Origin: Deltaproteobacteria bacterium
GTDB taxonomy: Bacteria; Desulfobacterota; Desulfovibrionia; Desulfovibrionales; Desulfovibrionaceae
NCBI GenBank assembly: GCA_020861205.1
Contig: JAJBSY010000077.1
Span: 1 to 5,804, forward strand
Direction: 5' to 3'
Length of the DNA stretch: 5,804 nucleotides
Part shown: positions 4,606 to 5,804 of the stretch, in pieces
Layout: each line of letters opens with the position of its first letter
How positions within the stretch are numbered: position 1 is the stretch's first letter
Translations under genes and position numbers: made by a program
Notes under the pieces: generated by a model
Database searches by the model: none
Seen by the model: only the letters and a program-made list of their open reading frames with translations
Told to the model about the DNA's origin: nothing

Positions 4606-5106
4606 ATGCGCTCTAAATTTACCGGAAAAGCCTTCGTTTACGGAAAAAACATCGATACGGACCAGATTTACCCCGGCCGCTATCTCGACCTGACGGACGC
4701 GCCGGACGTGGCCAAACATGCCATGGAAGGCGCGGACGGTGATTTCGCGAAAGAGTTCAAGGCCGGCGACATCATCGTGGCCGGCACGAACTTCGGGTGC
4801 GGCTCGTCGCGCGAACACGCGGCCATCACCCTGAGCGCCGCCGGGGTTTCCGCCGTCATCGCGGATTCCTTCGCCCGCATCTTTTACCGTAACGGCATCA
4901 ACCTCGGCCTGCCGCTCCTGGTTTCGCCCGGCATAGCGTCGCGGGTCTCGCGCGGGGACGAGTTGGAAGTCGACCTGGAAAAATCCGAAGTCGCCAACAA
5001 AACGACACATGAGCGATACCCCCTGGAACCCGTCACGGAATATGCCAAAAACATCCTTGAAGCCGGGGGCATCAAACCGTTGCTCAAAGCCCGGTTCGGG
5101 GGATAG
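4606..5106 (+). CDS. leuD: LeuD-type hydro-lyase small subunit (LeuD/DmdB family)
   Basis: This is the swivel-domain partner of the large subunit encoded just upstream. It completes the active site and supplies most of the substrate selectivity. At 166 residues it has the usual length for the short LeuD/HacB/DmdB type. Motifs are GKNIDTDQIYPGRYL (13-27), GTNFGCGSSREHA (60-72, with the catalytic-loop serines), IADSFARIFYRNGINLGLPL (85-104) and the C-terminal EAGGIKPLLKARF (152-164). The substrate loop after PGR reads Tyr26-Leu27-Asp28-Leu29. Characterised relatives usually have YLRT, YLVY or YLNT here, so an acidic residue stands where Arg, Val or Asn is normal. The ATG at 4606 has AAGGAG 7 bases upstream. 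The gene lies 15 bases after the large subunit and must be co-transcribed. The symbol is at family level; the true substrate is unknown. Confidence 0.92.
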   Translation: MRSKFTGKAFVYGKNIDTDQIYPGRYLDLTDAPDVAKHAMEGADGDFAKEFKAGDIIVAGTNFGCGSSREHAAITLSAAGVSAVIADSFARIFYRNGINLGLPLLVSPGIASRVSRGDELEVDLEKSEVANKTTHERYPLEPVTEYAKNILEAGGIKPLLKARFGG

Positions 5107-5108
5107 CG

Positions 5109-5124
5109 CCCGGCCCCATCCGGG
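5109..5124 (+). other. Small hairpin between leuD and tctA
   Basis: CCCGG (5109-5113) and CCGGG (5120-5124) pair around a 6-base loop and are followed by TTT. It starts 2 bases after the leuD stop. It is too short to be a strong terminator. It may act as a partial terminator or a 3' stability element that sets different levels for enzyme and transporter. Confidence 0.35.
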
Positions 5125-5125
5125 T

Positions 5126-5153
5126 TTGTGATAGCGGCCCACTGCTTTATATC
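5126..5153 (+). promoter_or_regulatory. Candidate internal sigma-70 promoter before tctA
   Basis: TTGTGA (5126-5131) and TATATC (5148-5153) are 16 bases apart. Each is a fair match to the -35 and -10 boxes, and the predicted start lies about 20 bases before the tctA ATG. It directly follows a small hairpin, so tctA could be partly transcribed on its own. Co-transcription with the enzyme genes remains likely. Confidence 0.35.
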
Positions 5154-5179
5154 CACACAGCAATAAAAGGCAGGTATCT

Positions 5180-5804
5180 ATGGATTTCGGAATGATTGGT
5201 TCAGCCGCGGCTGAAGTGCTCACCATGCAGAACATGATGTTCATGTCCATCGCCATGGTGCTGGGCATGATCGCCGGGGCGCTCCCGGGGTTTTCGGCCA
5301 CCATGGCCATCGCGCTCATGGTTCCGTTCACGTTCACCATGACGCCGGTCTCGGGCCTGGTGACCATCGGCGCGCTTTACTGCGCGAGTATTTTCGGCGG
5401 GTGTTTCTCGGCCATCCTCCTGAACACGCCGGGTACCCCCTCATCCATCGGCACGACGTTCGACGGCTACCCCATGGCCCGCCAGGGCAGGGGCGAGGAA
5501 GCCATCTACACGGCGACCTTCGCCTCGGGCGTCGGCGGCTACATCGGCACGTTCATCCTGATTCTGTTCGCGTTGCCGCTCGCCCGGGTCGCCCTCAAGT
5601 TCGGGCCGCCGGAATATTTCTGGGTCAGCATTTTCGGCCTGACCATCATTGCCAGCCTGTCCGCCGAGTCCCTCATCAAGGGGATCGCGGGCGGCTTCCT
5701 GGGGCTGATGATCAGCATGATCGGCATGGCTCCGGTCGGCGGGGACGTGCGTTTCGATCTCGGCGTGCCGGATTTCCAAGGCGGGGTGGAACTTATCTCC
5801 ATCC
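5180..5804 (+). CDS. tctA: TctA-family transporter large membrane subunit, N-terminal part (runs off the right edge)
   Basis: TctA is the large integral inner-membrane subunit of tripartite tricarboxylate transporters. These work with a small membrane protein (TctB) and a periplasmic binding protein (TctC) to import citrate-like or other carboxylates using an ion gradient. The 208 visible residues show the family landmarks: the first hydrophobic segment ending in GALPGFSATMAIALMVPF (33-50), then FGGCFSAILLNTPGTPSS (72-89), FDGYPMARQG (94-103), FASGVGGYIG (114-123), FGPPEYFW (141-148) and GGFLGLMISMIG (171-182). About 500 residues are usual, so some 60 percent is missing. The N terminus is unusually rich in methionine (8 in the first 30). 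The ATG at 5180 is chosen for its position before the first hydrophobic helix, with AGG (5172-5174) 5 bases and AAAAGG 9 bases upstream. The gene follows the hydro-lyase genes after 73 bases; no tctC or tctB is seen upstream. It probably imports the enzyme's substrate. Confidence 0.93.
   Translation, partial: MDFGMIGSAAAEVLTMQNMMFMSIAMVLGMIAGALPGFSATMAIALMVPFTFTMTPVSGLVTIGALYCASIFGGCFSAILLNTPGTPSSIGTTFDGYPMARQGRGEEAIYTATFASGVGGYIGTFILILFALPLARVALKFGPPEYFWVSIFGLTIIASLSAESLIKGIAGGFLGLMISMIGMAPVGGDVRFDLGVPDFQGGVELISI

Noticed and set aside
5128..5158. TGTGA and CCACA half-sites before tctA as a CRP/FNR-type site
   Set aside because: The half-sites are far too widely spaced for a CRP or FNR dimer.

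Overview
This window is G+C-rich bacterial chromosomal DNA with Shine-Dalgarno sites of the AAGGAG type, strong intrinsic terminators and a good sigma-54 promoter. That suite fits a Gram-negative proteobacterium in the broad sense. My impression is a sulfate-reducer-like (Desulfovibrionaceae-type) genome, but this rests on the general look of the proteins and promoter and is not proven. There are no rRNA or tRNA genes, CRISPR arrays, insertion sequences or clear prophage signals.

Layout. The left part is on the minus strand. It holds the N-terminal 209 codons of histidinol-phosphate aminotransferase (hisC, running off the left edge), then a universal stress protein gene at 816-1268. An intrinsic terminator at 733-775 separates the two. 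A 549-base divergent intergenic region follows. It carries an inverted repeat just upstream of the stress gene (1320-1344) and, facing right, a near-consensus sigma-54 promoter (1649-1664). That promoter leads through a structured leader of about 140 bases into a 162-residue gene of unknown function (1818-2306), closed by a very strong bidirectional terminator (2318-2370).

The right part looks like one plus-strand catabolic unit. It contains a GntR/FadR-type (FCD) regulator (2499-3245) with a TGGT-N3-ACCA operator in front of it. Next come the large and small subunits of an aconitase-superfamily hydro-lyase of the LeuC/LeuD type (3337-4590 and 4606-5106), then the start of a TctA-type membrane subunit of a tripartite tricarboxylate transporter (5180 to the right edge).

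How the genes may work together. The regulator probably senses a carboxylate. The TctA system would import a di- or tricarboxylate, and the LeuCD-type enzyme would isomerise or dehydrate it in the cytoplasm. No leucine-pathway partner (leuA or leuB) is in view. The regulator and transporter neighbours favour catabolism of an imported hydroxy-acid over leucine synthesis. The small subunit has an unusual substrate-loop sequence (Tyr-Leu-Asp-Leu), so the true substrate is open. This small regulator-enzyme-transporter module, and the sigma-54-driven unknown gene next to it, are the two parts most worth following up.
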